From positions 1 to 64,000 of the forward strand of contig CAZYIE010000001.1 of assembly GCA_964646755.1 (NCBI GenBank): DNA of 64,000 bases, given 5' to 3'. The notes under the pieces were generated by a model, which saw only the letters and a list, made by a program, of their open reading frames with translations, was not told where the DNA came from and did not search any database. The position numbers and the translations under genes are program-made. Every line of letters begins with the position of its first letter. Within the stretch, counting starts at the first letter, position 1. Shown in pieces: positions 27,751-37,717 of this stretch. Source of the stretch: MVRV01 sp964646755 (GTDB taxonomy: Bacteria; Desulfobacterota; Syntrophia; Syntrophales; Smithellaceae).

Positions 27751-28788
27751 ATGATCAAAACAGCAATATTTGGAGCCAGTGGTTATACGGGGCAGGAGCT
27801 TACGCGAATTTTGTCAGTTCATCCGGAAGTGGATCTGGTTGCCGTTACGTCCCGGCGATTTAATGGTCAACTGGTCTCTGATGTGTTCCCGTATCTTAGT
27901 GGCCTAACATCATTAAAATATCAAAATTCATCACCGTCCGATCTGGCTGAAATCTGTGATGTTGTTTTTCTGGCCCTTCCTCACGGGATTTCGATGGAGA
28001 TTGCTCCATTTTTTATTCAATCCGGTAAGAAGGTGATTGATCTTTCCGCTGATTATCGTTTGCGGGATATCAACACTTACGAAAAATGGTATGCACAACA
28101 TACCAGCGCGGGATACTTGAAAGATGCTGTTTATGGCATTCCCGAACTCTACCGGCAGCAGATTAAGGATGCGTTGCTTGTTGCTAATCCGGGCTGCTAT
28201 CCGACAAGTATTATTTTAGGACTGGCCCCGGCCTTGAAAAACCAGCTTTTAGATGTAAATACGATCATTGCTGATTCCGCGTCCGGTGTCAGCGGGGCAG
28301 GAAGGGAACCGCAAACCGGTTCGCTGTTTTGTGAAGTTAATGGTGGATTTAAGGCTTATAAAGTTGGGAATCATCGGCACACTCCGGAAATCGAGCAGGA
28401 ATTGAACTCTTTATCCGGTGAAAAATTTGCTATTTCTTTTACGCCGCATTTACTGCCTGTCAAACGGGGTATTTTGAGTACAATTTATGCAAATTTAAAG
28501 AAAGAAGCGACTTCGCAGGAATTGCATTCTCTTTATTCATCCTTTTATGCCGAAGAGAAATTTGTGCGGATTTGTCCTTCAGGACTATTTCCCAATATTT
28601 CTTCTGTTTGCGGCTCCAATTACTGTGATATCGGTCTGACTATTGATCTGCGGACAAAGAGGTTAATTATTGTCTCGGCGATTGACAATCTGGTTAAGGG
28701 TGCTGCGGGGCAAGCCGTGCAGAATATGAATATCCTTTGCAACTTCAAAGAAGATGAGGGGTTGCAGATGGCCCCGCTTTATCCTTAA
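27751..28788 (+). CDS. argC: N-acetyl-gamma-glutamyl-phosphate reductase
   Basis: A 345-aa NADPH-dependent reductase, third step of arginine biosynthesis. The Rossmann loop is FGASGYTGQELTRIL (7-21). The catalytic cysteine is C149 in NPGCYPTS, and the conserved HRHTPEIEQEL loop contributes the histidine. TGGAG lies upstream of ATG 27751. No other arg gene is nearby. Full length and intact. Confidence 0.97.
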   Translation: MIKTAIFGASGYTGQELTRILSVHPEVDLVAVTSRRFNGQLVSDVFPYLSGLTSLKYQNSSPSDLAEICDVVFLALPHGISMEIAPFFIQSGKKVIDLSADYRLRDINTYEKWYAQHTSAGYLKDAVYGIPELYRQQIKDALLVANPGCYPTSIILGLAPALKNQLLDVNTIIADSASGVSGAGREPQTGSLFCEVNGGFKAYKVGNHRHTPEIEQELNSLSGEKFAISFTPHLLPVKRGILSTIYANLKKEATSQELHSLYSSFYAEEKFVRICPSGLFPNISSVCGSNYCDIGLTIDLRTKRLIIVSAIDNLVKGAAGQAVQNMNILCNFKEDEGLQMAPLYP

Positions 28789-28813
28789 ATAATAAACTTA
28801 TGATGAGATAACT

Positions 28814-30298
28814 ATGGCGATAAAAATATTTCACACAGCAACAAGAAAAAAAGAAGTCTTCTCGCCGGTACAAGTTGGGAAGGTTGGTATATACGTTTGC
28901 GGTATAACAGCTTACGATGTTTGCCATATAGGCCATGCCCGTGCCGCTGTCGTATTTGACGTAGTCGTGCGACACCTGCGATCACGCGGCTATGCAGTCA
29001 CATATGTCAAGAATTTTACCGATATCGATGATAAAATTATTGCCCGCGCTCAAAAAGAAGGAGTATCTTTTTCTGAAATAGCAGAACGTTTCATTGAATT
29101 GCATAATGAAGATATGGCTGCGCTGGGGGTAGAAACTCCAACGATAACTCCTAAAGCTACCGAGCATATGGATGATATGATTAGTCTCATCAATGTTTTG
29201 ATGGAAAAAGGTTCCGCCTATACCGTCGACGGCGATGTGTACTTTGCCGTCAGCAGCTTTAAGCAATACGGTGGACTTTCCGGTCGAATTCTGGATGAGA
29301 TGCTTGCCGGTGCGCGAGTGGACATAAGCGACAAGAAAAGGAACCAGATGGATTTCGCCCTGTGGAAAGCAAGCAAAGAAGGCGAACCTTTTTGGGAGTC
29401 ACCCTGGGGTAAAGGTCGGCCGGGCTGGCATATCGAATGCTCGGCAATGAGTCGGCGTTATCTGGGAGAAACTTTTGATATTCATGGCGGTGGTGAGGAT
29501 TTGATATTTCCGCATCATGAAAATGAAATTGCCCAGTCCCAGGCTGCATCCGGTAAACCTCTGGCCAATTACTGGATGCATAACGGCTTTGTTAAAGTAA
29601 ATTCAGAAAAGATGTCCAAGTCGCTGGGCAATATCTTTCCGATCCGGGATATTCTGAAAAATTATCACCCAGAAGTTTTGCGACTTTTTATGTTGCAGAG
29701 CCATTACCGCAGTCCGGTTGATTATTCTACAGACTCGCTTAATGAAGCCAGGGCGGGGCTGATCAGGTGCTACACTACACTGCAACAGTTAAAGGAAATT
29801 ACGGGAACGTCAGCCAATGATGCAATGATGCCGGCCAATGATAAGTCGCTTAACAAACAGAAAGATTACATTAACAGATTAAATGAATTATCGGAGAAAT
29901 TTGATGCGGCGCTGGATGATGATTTCAACACAGCACAAGGCTTAGGTTATGTTTTTGATGTAGTTCGCCTTATTAACAATTTTGCTACTGCGGAAAGAAA
30001 TATAATGGCGGCAAGCAAATCCGCCGTTTTGCAGGAAGCTAAGAAAGCCTTCGAACATTTTGGTTTGGTTCTGGGTATTTTTCATGATGACCCTGATCAT
30101 TTCTTTCTCGCTGACAAAGAGATGGAATCTCGTAAGAGGGGTCTGGATATAATGGAGATCGAAAACTTAATTAAGAGCAGACAGGAAGCGAGAATTGCTC
30201 AAGACTGGGCCCGTGCCGATGAAATCCGCAGCAAACTCGCGAGTCTTCATGTTGTGCTCAAGGATTCCAAAGATAGTACCACCTGGTCTATAGAATAA
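28814..30298 (+). CDS. cysS: cysteinyl-tRNA synthetase
   Basis: A 494-aa class I synthetase. The HIGH motif is at 38-41 (CHIGHA) and KMSKS at 266-270. Zinc ligands include C29 in YVCGITAYD, the cysteine in HIECSAMS and the histidine pair in HHENEIAQS. It charges tRNA-Cys. The C-terminal part contains the usual DALD anticodon-binding region. It follows argC by 25 bp. Confidence 0.98.
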   Translation: MAIKIFHTATRKKEVFSPVQVGKVGIYVCGITAYDVCHIGHARAAVVFDVVVRHLRSRGYAVTYVKNFTDIDDKIIARAQKEGVSFSEIAERFIELHNEDMAALGVETPTITPKATEHMDDMISLINVLMEKGSAYTVDGDVYFAVSSFKQYGGLSGRILDEMLAGARVDISDKKRNQMDFALWKASKEGEPFWESPWGKGRPGWHIECSAMSRRYLGETFDIHGGGEDLIFPHHENEIAQSQAASGKPLANYWMHNGFVKVNSEKMSKSLGNIFPIRDILKNYHPEVLRLFMLQSHYRSPVDYSTDSLNEARAGLIRCYTTLQQLKEITGTSANDAMMPANDKSLNKQKDYINRLNELSEKFDAALDDDFNTAQGLGYVFDVVRLINNFATAERNIMAASKSAVLQEAKKAFEHFGLVLGIFHDDPDHFFLADKEMESRKRGLDIMEIENLIKSRQEARIAQDWARADEIRSKLASLHVVLKDSKDSTTWSIE

Positions 30299-30430
30299 CT
30301 ACAATCTATTTATCAACAAAATCTTATTTATAAACACTTTTATCTTATTAAAATCTCCAATATATATGGAAAATATCAGGAAAGATGATATAACTGCACT
30401 AATTCTATTTTCGGTTTTGTGAGGATTGCC

Positions 30431-31747
30431 ATGAAAAAAATATTCAATAAGTGGTCTTTTTTGATTCTTGTTCTCGTGGGAGGCTTTGTGCTTTTCGTGC
30501 CCTATACCGATAGCAGAATGTCTGCTCTGGATAAGGGGATATATAAGGATATTAAAACATTCAACGAAGTTTTGGATCTGGTGAAGAAGAACTACGTTGA
30601 TGAAGTGGAGTCACAAGCTTTAATCCAGGGTGCCATCAATGGCATGATTAAAACACTTGATCCCCACAGTGCATTTATGAATGCCGATATGTACAAAGAA
30701 CTGGAGGTGGAAACTCAAGGACAGTTTGGCGGAATCGGCATTGAAATTACCTTAGTGAAAGATGTTTTGACAGTCGTATCGCCTATTGAAGATACGCCTG
30801 CCTATAATGCCGGCGTGAAATCAGGTGATCAGATCATAAAAATTGACGGCAAGTCCACCAAAGATATTACGATTATGGAAGCCGTCCAAAAAATGCGCGG
30901 ACCCAAAGATACCAAAGTAACGATTACTATTCTGAGGGAAAACGTGGACAAACCAAAGGACTTCGTGCTGACACGCGCCATCATACAAATCAAGAGCGTC
31001 AAAGCTAAAACATTTGAAGACAATATCGGATACATCAGGATAGCTTCTTTCCATGAAAGAACAGCGGATGATTTGCGCAAAGCGTTGAAAGAAGTTTCAG
31101 GCAAGTTGCATCCCATGAAAGGACTAGTTTTAGATTTAAGAAATGATCCCGGCGGTTTGTTGATGCAGGCAATAGAAGTTTCCGATATGTTTCTTAAGTC
31201 GGGAGTGATTGTTTCTACCCGCGGTCGAACAAAGAACATGGAATCAAAAGTATATGCCAAGGACAATGGCTCGGAAATAACCTGTCCGATTGTCGTACTG
31301 GTTAACGAAGGTACGGCCAGTGCCGCAGAAATTGTTGCCGGGGCACTACAGGACAACGGCCGCGCTCTTATTACCGGTACACAAACATTTGGCAAGGCAT
31401 CGGTCCAGACAATAATTCCGCTGGAAAATGGTTCGGCGTTAAAGCTTACTACGGCCCGTTATTATACTCCCAAAGGACGTTCCATCCAAGCAGAAGGGAT
31501 CAAACCGGATATTGTTGTTAAACATGTGAAACGGACGGAAGATAATGAAAATGGATGGGATGACCGCATCAGGGAAAAAGATCTGAAAGGGCATATTAAG
31601 CCCGCTAAAGAAGATGGCACCAAGCTTGATGAAGTGCGAGTTAAAGAAATAAAGGATTCTGTTGATTTAACAAAGGATAATCAGCTAAAAACGGCAATTG
31701 ATATTTTGAAGAGCTGGGATATCATGAGAAAAAATTTAACCAACTAA
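30431..31747 (+). CDS. ctpA: C-terminal processing protease, S41 family
   Basis: A 438-aa secreted or membrane-anchored serine protease. ATG 30431 is chosen because GAGG stands 6 nt upstream. An N-terminal hydrophobic segment (about 9-23) is followed by an S41 lid, a PDZ domain (about 85-165, QFGGIGIEITL) and the catalytic domain. The nucleophile serine is in NEGTASAAEIVAGALQ and the lysine in TFGKASVQTI, the Ser-Lys dyad of CtpA. It trims periplasmic proteins. It heads a run with a divergent deacetylase gene and a TPR lipoprotein. Confidence 0.94.
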   Translation: MKKIFNKWSFLILVLVGGFVLFVPYTDSRMSALDKGIYKDIKTFNEVLDLVKKNYVDEVESQALIQGAINGMIKTLDPHSAFMNADMYKELEVETQGQFGGIGIEITLVKDVLTVVSPIEDTPAYNAGVKSGDQIIKIDGKSTKDITIMEAVQKMRGPKDTKVTITILRENVDKPKDFVLTRAIIQIKSVKAKTFEDNIGYIRIASFHERTADDLRKALKEVSGKLHPMKGLVLDLRNDPGGLLMQAIEVSDMFLKSGVIVSTRGRTKNMESKVYAKDNGSEITCPIVVLVNEGTASAAEIVAGALQDNGRALITGTQTFGKASVQTIIPLENGSALKLTTARYYTPKGRSIQAEGIKPDIVVKHVKRTEDNENGWDDRIREKDLKGHIKPAKEDGTKLDEVRVKEIKDSVDLTKDNQLKTAIDILKSWDIMRKNLTN

Positions 31748-31780
31748 TTTTCAACTAAAAGAGCTGTCGAAGATTAATCT

Positions 31781-32725
31781 ATGAAGCTATTGAAACGTCT
31801 CTTGACGGGACTGCTGATATTTTTGATAATTCTTTCCATCGTTGCAATAATTTATATCTTGCAATGGAAAGAAGAGCCAGTCGGAATAAAACTGCCGCCG
31901 AAGGAAGCAAAACAGGCCGAACAGTTGAGGATTGGATTGCCCCAAGTGCAGAAGGAAACACCGGTAAAAGAAACCCCGATTGTCCCCCGAAAAGAGCCCC
32001 AGAAGGAAAAAGAAAAGATAGTGATCTCGAAGATCGGGAAAACTCCGCTGCCATTACGTCAGGTGGCGATAATTATCGATGACATAGGCCATGATCTGGG
32101 GCCGGTAAAAGAACTCTTGAAAATTAATGCCGAGATAACTTTTGCGATCCTGCCTCTTTGCAGTCATACGCGTGACGCTGCAGAAGCAGTGCATGCTGCT
32201 CACCGGGAGATCCTTTTGCATATACCTATGGAACCGGCGTCCTATCCTCGGGAGAAGCCAGGGAAAGGTGCTCTCTTTACCGATATGAACGAAAATGAAC
32301 TTTTATTCCAGCTGGATAAAAATCTGGCTGCGGTACCCTACATTTCCGGTGTTAATAACCATATGGGCTCAAAGTTCATGGCTGATGAAGAGAAACTGAA
32401 ATTTATTTTTGACCGTTTAAAGGCAAAAAATTTATTTTTTATTGATTCGCGTACAACACCCGATTCGAAAGCTCTAACCGCTGCTGAAAAATCAGGCTTG
32501 CCTATGGCTGCGCGCAAAATATTTCTGGATAACAATCGCGACTATAAGGCGATTTACAAAATATTAGCCGGAGTTGCCCGGGATACGGAAGCCGGAGATG
32601 TTTCGCCCATTATCATTATTGGTCATCCCCACCCGGAAACTATCAGAGCAATAAAGGATGCGACTAAAATATTACGGGAAAAAGGGGCTGTCATTGTTCC
32701 AGTCTCTGAATTGATAAAAAGATAA
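31781..32725 (+). CDS. divergent polysaccharide deacetylase family protein (YibQ-like)
   Basis: A 314-aa protein with a membrane anchor at about 6-25, a Lys/Pro/Glu-rich linker (about 30-85) and a deacetylase-like (NodB-fold) domain. Conserved segments are QVAIIIDDIGHDLG, EITFAILPLCSHTR, EILLHIPMEP, GVNNHMGSKFM and FIDSRTTPDSKAL. The family often follows a ctpA-type protease in proteobacteria, as here (33 bp). It is thought to act on cell-wall polysaccharide; activity is not demonstrated for most members. Confidence 0.9.
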   Translation: MKLLKRLLTGLLIFLIILSIVAIIYILQWKEEPVGIKLPPKEAKQAEQLRIGLPQVQKETPVKETPIVPRKEPQKEKEKIVISKIGKTPLPLRQVAIIIDDIGHDLGPVKELLKINAEITFAILPLCSHTRDAAEAVHAAHREILLHIPMEPASYPREKPGKGALFTDMNENELLFQLDKNLAAVPYISGVNNHMGSKFMADEEKLKFIFDRLKAKNLFFIDSRTTPDSKALTAAEKSGLPMAARKIFLDNNRDYKAIYKILAGVARDTEAGDVSPIIIIGHPHPETIRAIKDATKILREKGAVIVPVSELIKR

Positions 32726-32798
32726 AGCGCACTAGGGTTATTCATGATTATATTTCGCGGTCAAAGCATATTAAAGCCCTAAGAGAAGAATATTCTAT

Positions 32799-34487
32799 AT
32801 GCAAAAAAAACATAAATATCTGATGTTGCTGTTGGGACTGACAATTCTGAATATCAGTGGTTGTTGCTTTAATCCTTCGGCAATTTATGTGGATAATAGT
32901 TCGGTGTCGGCAACATATCATTATTCACTGGGCGTTCTTTTGCGGCTTGATGGTCAGATCAACGAAGCTACAGTTGAATTGGAAAAAGCAATTGCCGCCG
33001 ATCCCGGTTCACCTTACCTGAAAACAGAACTGGTTTCTCTTTATGCTGAAAAGGGTGATCACCCCAAGGCTGTAAATCTTGGCGAGGAAATACTTTCCCT
33101 ATATCCGGACAATAGCGAGCTGCGCCTGACGATGGGTGGTTTGTACCTGACCGTTCGTGAATACCAAAAGGCTGCTAAAGAATACAAAAAGGTAATAGAA
33201 CTGGAGCCCAAAAGTTTGATCGCCCACCTTTACTTGGCTACAATTTATGCAGAAGAAAAGAAATATGATGACGCTGAAGAAATATTTGCGAAATTGTTGA
33301 AAATAGATCCCGATAATGTAATGGGAATATATTATTTTGGTAAACTGTTGTCGGAGATGAAGCGATTTGATGAGGCTGTCTCGATGTATCAAAGAGTCAT
33401 TTCCATCCGGCCTAATTTCGAATCAGCAGTTTTCGATTTAGCGTCTCTTTATGAGAAACAAAAGAAAATAGATAAAGCCATTGAAGTTTATCGCAACTAC
33501 ATTGAAATAAATCCCGCCCGAATAAATTTACGCGTGAAAATAGGAGATCTTCTGATTAAAGAGAAGAAATATGAAGAGGCGCAAAAAGAATTCCAGGAAC
33601 TTTTGAAATCTGACCCCGGTAACAGCGAAGTTAGAATTGCCCTGGGACTTTTATACTATGAGATGCGGCGTTTCGATTTGGCGTCTCCGGAATTTTTGCA
33701 GGTGCTGGAGAAAAATGCCGGCGATGACAGAACCCGTTATTTGTTGGCCAATGCCTATGAAGAAAACAATGAAAACAAATCAGCGCAGTCCGAATATCAA
33801 AAAATATCTTTTACATCCGAATTATACACCAATGCCAGAATTCATGTGGCTATGATTTTGAAGAAAGAAGGCAAGCTGCCTGAGGCAATTCAATCTCTTA
33901 AAGAATCCATTATTAAGAAAAAAGGCCAGGTGCCGCTTTATCTTTATTTATCTTCCCTTTATGAAGAAAATAAAGATTTGCCCAGCGCTGAAAATATTTT
34001 AAAAGAAGGTATAAAAAATTTACCGGCGAATATCGATTTACATTATAGTCTGGGTGTTATTTATGAAAAAACAAATCGTTTCCCCGAAAGCATCAAAGAA
34101 ATGGAAACAGTTTTAAGTATGGATCCGGACAATGCGGAAGCGCTCAATTTTATTGGTTACAGTTATGCAGATCGCGGTCTTAACCTGGATGAGGCCGAAA
34201 AAATGATTATTAAAGCTCTGAAAATCAAGCCGGACAATGGTTATATGATTGATAGTCTCGGGTGGGTACAGTTTAAACAAGGGAAATTAGACAGTGCGCT
34301 GGATAATGTAAAAAAGGCAATGGAAATAATGCCTGCCGATGCAGCCATTATTGAACACTTAGGTGATATCTATCTGAAACTGGGCAGATGGAAACAGGCA
34401 CGGGAAATGTACGAAAAAGCGTTGAAAGTTGATCCGAAAAATAAATCGCTGCAAAATAAACTGAAAGATTTGTTAAAGAAAAAATAA
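32799..34487 (+). CDS. TPR-repeat outer-membrane lipoprotein
   Basis: A 562-aa protein with a lipobox ISGC (acylated C22) and then tetratricopeptide repeats through most of its length. There are about 14 repeats, many with the pattern A/L-x-x-Y-x-x-A, for example EYQKAAKEYKKVIELEPKSL and DEAVSMYQRVISIRPNFE. TPR lipoproteins scaffold envelope complexes such as secretion or polysaccharide export; the partner here is unknown. The ctpA/deacetylase context suggests cell-wall work. Confidence 0.9.
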   Translation: MQKKHKYLMLLLGLTILNISGCCFNPSAIYVDNSSVSATYHYSLGVLLRLDGQINEATVELEKAIAADPGSPYLKTELVSLYAEKGDHPKAVNLGEEILSLYPDNSELRLTMGGLYLTVREYQKAAKEYKKVIELEPKSLIAHLYLATIYAEEKKYDDAEEIFAKLLKIDPDNVMGIYYFGKLLSEMKRFDEAVSMYQRVISIRPNFESAVFDLASLYEKQKKIDKAIEVYRNYIEINPARINLRVKIGDLLIKEKKYEEAQKEFQELLKSDPGNSEVRIALGLLYYEMRRFDLASPEFLQVLEKNAGDDRTRYLLANAYEENNENKSAQSEYQKISFTSELYTNARIHVAMILKKEGKLPEAIQSLKESIIKKKGQVPLYLYLSSLYEENKDLPSAENILKEGIKNLPANIDLHYSLGVIYEKTNRFPESIKEMETVLSMDPDNAEALNFIGYSYADRGLNLDEAEKMIIKALKIKPDNGYMIDSLGWVQFKQGKLDSALDNVKKAMEIMPADAAIIEHLGDIYLKLGRWKQAREMYEKALKVDPKNKSLQNKLKDLLKKK

Positions 34488-34514
34488 GCGAATTGTTTTG
34501 TGGGAAAAATAATT

Positions 34515-34666
34515 ACCGGCTGTTAGGGGCCGTTGCGAGTCTTGTGACCTCGCGTGACCTTTAGGTTATAAGGTTATGGCAAGACCATAACATTTCCAGC
34601 CATTTTGTTACGGCCCCTTATGCCGGTTACGATATAACAATGTTACAGTTATTGTTGAACAACGGC
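34515..34666. repeat. structured intergenic repeat, long copy
   Basis: The arms ACCGGCTGTTAGGGGCCGT (34515-34533) and ACGGCCCCTTATGCCGGT (34610-34627) are near-perfect reverse complements. They enclose a second hairpin, GTTATGG-CAAGA-CCATAAC (34573-34591), and a short direct repeat, GTGACCT. A 33-bp tail (34634-34666) with AACAAT/ATTGTT arms follows. Parts recur at 49293-49343. No coding potential. It fits a nonautonomous mobile element or a structured RNA. Confidence 0.7.
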
Positions 34667-34710
34667 CTGGTGCACATATAATTACTCGGGCGATCAAAGA
34701 AGCTTTTTCT

Positions 34711-35490
34711 ATGCAAAATCAATCTCATCTTTGGGGGAAAATAGCATTTTTGATTATTGCCGTCACTTTGCATGTTGCCTGCACTAAACATATTATTATT
34801 CCTCATGATCCTTCAACTCAAAAAGTTCTTTTTTCGGTTTCGGGTATTGTTTCGGAGTATGATATATTGAGTGCTGTCGCTCAGATTGATTTAGTTACGC
34901 CCGGAGTTTATTATACGGCAAGAGCAGCTCTCATTATAAAAAAACCTTCATATATGCGATTAGAGCTTCTTCCTCCAATGGGGCCACCCGATTTTTTTCT
35001 GACCACAACTCCTCACGAAATGAAAATTTTATTGCCGTCAAAAGGTGAGTTTTACCGGGGAGCGCCTACGGGACATAATTTGTCGCGATTTTTGCCCTGG
35101 CAATTTAATATTGAAGATATCGTTGCGATATTTGCCGGTACTTATCCTCCCTTAACCGGGGATGTTGCTTATTTACGCTACCCGGAGGGAAATGATTTGC
35201 GGATAGAGATGAAAGCTCAATCCGGAATGTCGCAAACAGTCTGGATAGGATCAGATAACCGTTTGAGCAAGCTTGTCCGCTATGATGAAAAAGAAAATGT
35301 ACTCTACAGTGCAGAATTTGCCGATTATGAAGAAGGCAATTCCATTGCCGGTAAAATCACTGTGAGCATAGCCGAAGGCGTAACTTCAATCACCATAAAA
35401 TATTCCAATCTTAAACTTGAAAATGCAAAAGATGTATCTATATTTGATTTGCCTGTGCCCGCCGGTTTTAAAACAATCATGCTGGATTAA
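34711..35490 (+). CDS. LolB/DUF4292-like outer-membrane lipoprotein
   Basis: A 259-aa protein with a signal ending HVAC, so C24 is the probable acylation site. The body is predicted beta-rich and fits the LolB-like half-barrel: ARAALIIKKPSYMRLELLPPMGPPDFFLTT and LLPSKGEFYRGAPTG are the segments I used. Such proteins bind lipids or lipoproteins at the outer membrane. The match is by pattern only. The gene stands alone between two gaps of over 200 bp. Confidence 0.72.
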   Translation: MQNQSHLWGKIAFLIIAVTLHVACTKHIIIPHDPSTQKVLFSVSGIVSEYDILSAVAQIDLVTPGVYYTARAALIIKKPSYMRLELLPPMGPPDFFLTTTPHEMKILLPSKGEFYRGAPTGHNLSRFLPWQFNIEDIVAIFAGTYPPLTGDVAYLRYPEGNDLRIEMKAQSGMSQTVWIGSDNRLSKLVRYDEKENVLYSAEFADYEEGNSIAGKITVSIAEGVTSITIKYSNLKLENAKDVSIFDLPVPAGFKTIMLD

Positions 35491-35765
35491 TACCAATTCA
35501 CTTGTAAGTTGCCTTACTACCTATACCGTAAGTATCTTTTTCTATGCGCATCCCCTTCTTGTTTGCGGATAAGTGTTGAGGATAAGTTGACTGATTTTGA
35601 AAAGTATGCAAGACTACCTTCGACTATAGTTAGAATAGTGTCGTACAAGTTTGAAAATAGCTATTATGCTGAGAGATTAAGCCTCAATCTATAGCGTCAG
35701 ACGAAGATCATCTGCTTGCTTCCAATGAGGGAAGTGATTTGGTATCTTCAAGTCACGGAGAGAGC
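35491..35765. other. 275-bp gap without a supportable gene
   Basis: A 61-codon frame (35509-35694) has no ribosome site and no recognisable motif. I see no terminator or RNA gene. TTGACT at about 35587 lacks a -10 at proper spacing. Confidence 0.45.
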
Positions 35766-36677
35766 ATGGCAAAAAAACATTTTATGGCGGTACTGGTAGT
35801 TGTTCTGTGCATGGGAATGCTGCCTGTTCCGGTAGCCACAGGATTCTCAAAAACGCCGATAACCTTGGCCTCTCATCGGAATTCTTTATCTCCTGAAGTT
35901 GGCCGGGATCCAAGGAAACTTGTGTTGCGTTCTGCAGTTGCCTTGGTAGAAGACCAGCAAACAGGTGAGCTTCTGGTTCAGAAACAAGCGACGGCGGTAT
36001 CGCCTATTGCTTCCATCACCAAACTCATGACCGCCATGGTAGTGCTTGATGCCAAAATTGATCTTATGGAATCAATAACCATCGAATCTGGAGATATGGA
36101 TATCCTTCGTCACAGCCACTCCCGTCTGCCTGTTGGTATTCACTTAAAACGCAAAGATGCTCTGCTGCTGGCCTTGATGTCTTCCGATAATCGCTCCGCT
36201 CACGCACTGGGACGAACTTATCCCGGCGGTTTCGATGCCTGCGTGACTGCTATGAATACAAAAGCTCAGGCAATGGGACTGCTGGAGACCCACTTTGATG
36301 ACACCACTGGCCTATCGAAAGGCAATGTTTCCTCTGCTCGTGATTTGGCGCGGTTGGTGGATGCTGCCTACAAGTATCGTCTTATCCGGGAATTCACAAC
36401 CTGCAAAAAAGCTACAGTTCATTCAGGAAGACGCATACTGCAATTCCGTAATACCAATCATTTGATTCAAAATCCTCGTTGGCAGATAGGTCTATCCAAG
36501 ACGGGCTATATTGATGAAGCAGGACGATGCTTGGTGATGCAAGCCCATGTGGCCCGGCGTCCCCTACTTATTGTGTTGCTTGATTCACAAGGCAGGCTGA
36601 CCCGTGTCGGTGACGCCAACCGGATAAAGAAGTGGCTAGAAGGGTCATCCTCGTCAACGCGAACGCGAAGAGGATAA
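35766..36677 (+). CDS. pbpG: D-alanyl-D-alanine endopeptidase, S11 family (PbpG-like)
   Basis: A 303-aa penicillin-binding protein of low mass. ATG 35766 has CGGAGAG upstream. A signal peptide covers about 1-27. The three active-site motifs are SITK (SxxK), SDN (SSDNRSAHAL) and KTG (LSKTGYIDEAGRC). S11 endopeptidases cut the DD-cross-links of peptidoglycan. It resembles gamma/betaproteobacterial PbpG in its VEDQQTGELLVQKQ start. A basic, serine-rich tail (SSSSTRTRRG) ends the protein. Confidence 0.9.
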   Translation: MAKKHFMAVLVVVLCMGMLPVPVATGFSKTPITLASHRNSLSPEVGRDPRKLVLRSAVALVEDQQTGELLVQKQATAVSPIASITKLMTAMVVLDAKIDLMESITIESGDMDILRHSHSRLPVGIHLKRKDALLLALMSSDNRSAHALGRTYPGGFDACVTAMNTKAQAMGLLETHFDDTTGLSKGNVSSARDLARLVDAAYKYRLIREFTTCKKATVHSGRRILQFRNTNHLIQNPRWQIGLSKTGYIDEAGRCLVMQAHVARRPLLIVLLDSQGRLTRVGDANRIKKWLEGSSSSTRTRRG

Positions 36678-36706
36678 TTTGCTTTCCGCTGATTCGATCT
36701 GCAAAA

Positions 36707-37660
36707 TTATTTTTTCTTATACAGATACCTTTCGAAGAAACGGTTATAATTTGACCAATCGGAATCAGTATTGTTGGAATCAGCTGTGAATGATTGAAAT
36801 GCGTTGAGTTTGGCATCGAGATCATCCATGTAGTGTACAACCAGCGCTTCCATTGTTTTTGGACGTTTGGGTGATCCGTATTCAAATTCTCCATGATGGC
36901 TCAAAATAACATGGCGCAGTTCCAGCGCCAGCTGCACCGGGAAATCAGGGATAGCTGCTATCTTCTTGTTGATCATCTCCACACCCATAACAATATGGCC
37001 GATTAATCTGCCTTCGTCGCTGTACTCAATCAGCTGATCATAGGAAAATTCGTAAATTTTGCCAATGTCATGCAGGATTCCTCCCGCAATGAGCATGTCC
37101 CTGTCCAGATACTGGTAATGTTCGGCGATTTTTGTTAGCAGGCGCACAACAGAAAGTGTATGTTCCAGCAGGCCACCTAAGTAAATATGATGAAAACCCT
37201 TAGCTGCCGGAGCTCTCTTAAAAAGGTCAGCCGTCTTTTCTTCTTTAAAAAATCCAAAAAGCAACTCTTGCAGCGGTTTGTTCTGCACTGTTTCCACGTA
37301 GGCAAGCAGCTCGTCATACATAGCAATTACATCGCCCTTGGCGCCGGGCAGATAGTCCGTTGGTTCAACTTCTTCCCAATTACATTTTTTAATGGAGATG
37401 ATGGAAATTTGAATGGAGTTTTTATAAGTATTTGCTCTGCCTTCAATGGCAATGATATCGCCTTTTTTAAATTGCTGATCAAATTCCACGGCGTTATCCC
37501 ATACTTTGCCGTCCAGATCGCCGGTTTTGTCTTTCAGCTTCACTGTCAGATAAGGAGCGCCCTTTAGCGAAAAGGCCATATTTTTTTCTGCAACTAAAAA
37601 AGAAGAAGATATTTTTTCGCCCTGCTTGATGTCTTTGAGATAAATACTTTTTGTTTTCAA
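36707..37660 (-). CDS. 3'-5' exoribonuclease YhaM-like (OB fold plus HD domain)
   Basis: A 317-aa protein. An N-terminal OB-fold (about 1-95) has YLTVKLKDKTGDLDGKVWDN and KGDIIAIEGRANTY. The HD domain (about 155-300) has HTLSVVRLL, the metal motif GGILHDIGKIYE, and the distal HVILSHHGEFEYGSPKRPKT. YhaM in Gram-positive bacteria degrades RNA and single-stranded DNA. The start is TTG 37660; no ATG lies near. It is co-oriented with selB just upstream (57 bp). Confidence 0.9.
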   Translation of the reverse strand: MKTKSIYLKDIKQGEKISSSFLVAEKNMAFSLKGAPYLTVKLKDKTGDLDGKVWDNAVEFDQQFKKGDIIAIEGRANTYKNSIQISIISIKKCNWEEVEPTDYLPGAKGDVIAMYDELLAYVETVQNKPLQELLFGFFKEEKTADLFKRAPAAKGFHHIYLGGLLEHTLSVVRLLTKIAEHYQYLDRDMLIAGGILHDIGKIYEFSYDQLIEYSDEGRLIGHIVMGVEMINKKIAAIPDFPVQLALELRHVILSHHGEFEYGSPKRPKTMEALVVHYMDDLDAKLNAFQSFTADSNNTDSDWSNYNRFFERYLYKKK

Positions 37661-37717
37661 ATTATATTATCCGCCTTTCTGAAATAATATTATCCTCGGT
37701 ATTTATTTATGGAACCG

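Noticed and set aside
34515..34627. Long hairpin considered as a riboswitch or intrinsic terminator
   Set aside because: It has no T-run and matches no riboswitch class I know; a related copy elsewhere makes a dispersed repeat more likely.
35509..35694. 61-codon frame upstream of the PbpG-like gene
   Set aside because: No ribosome site and no motif; low support.
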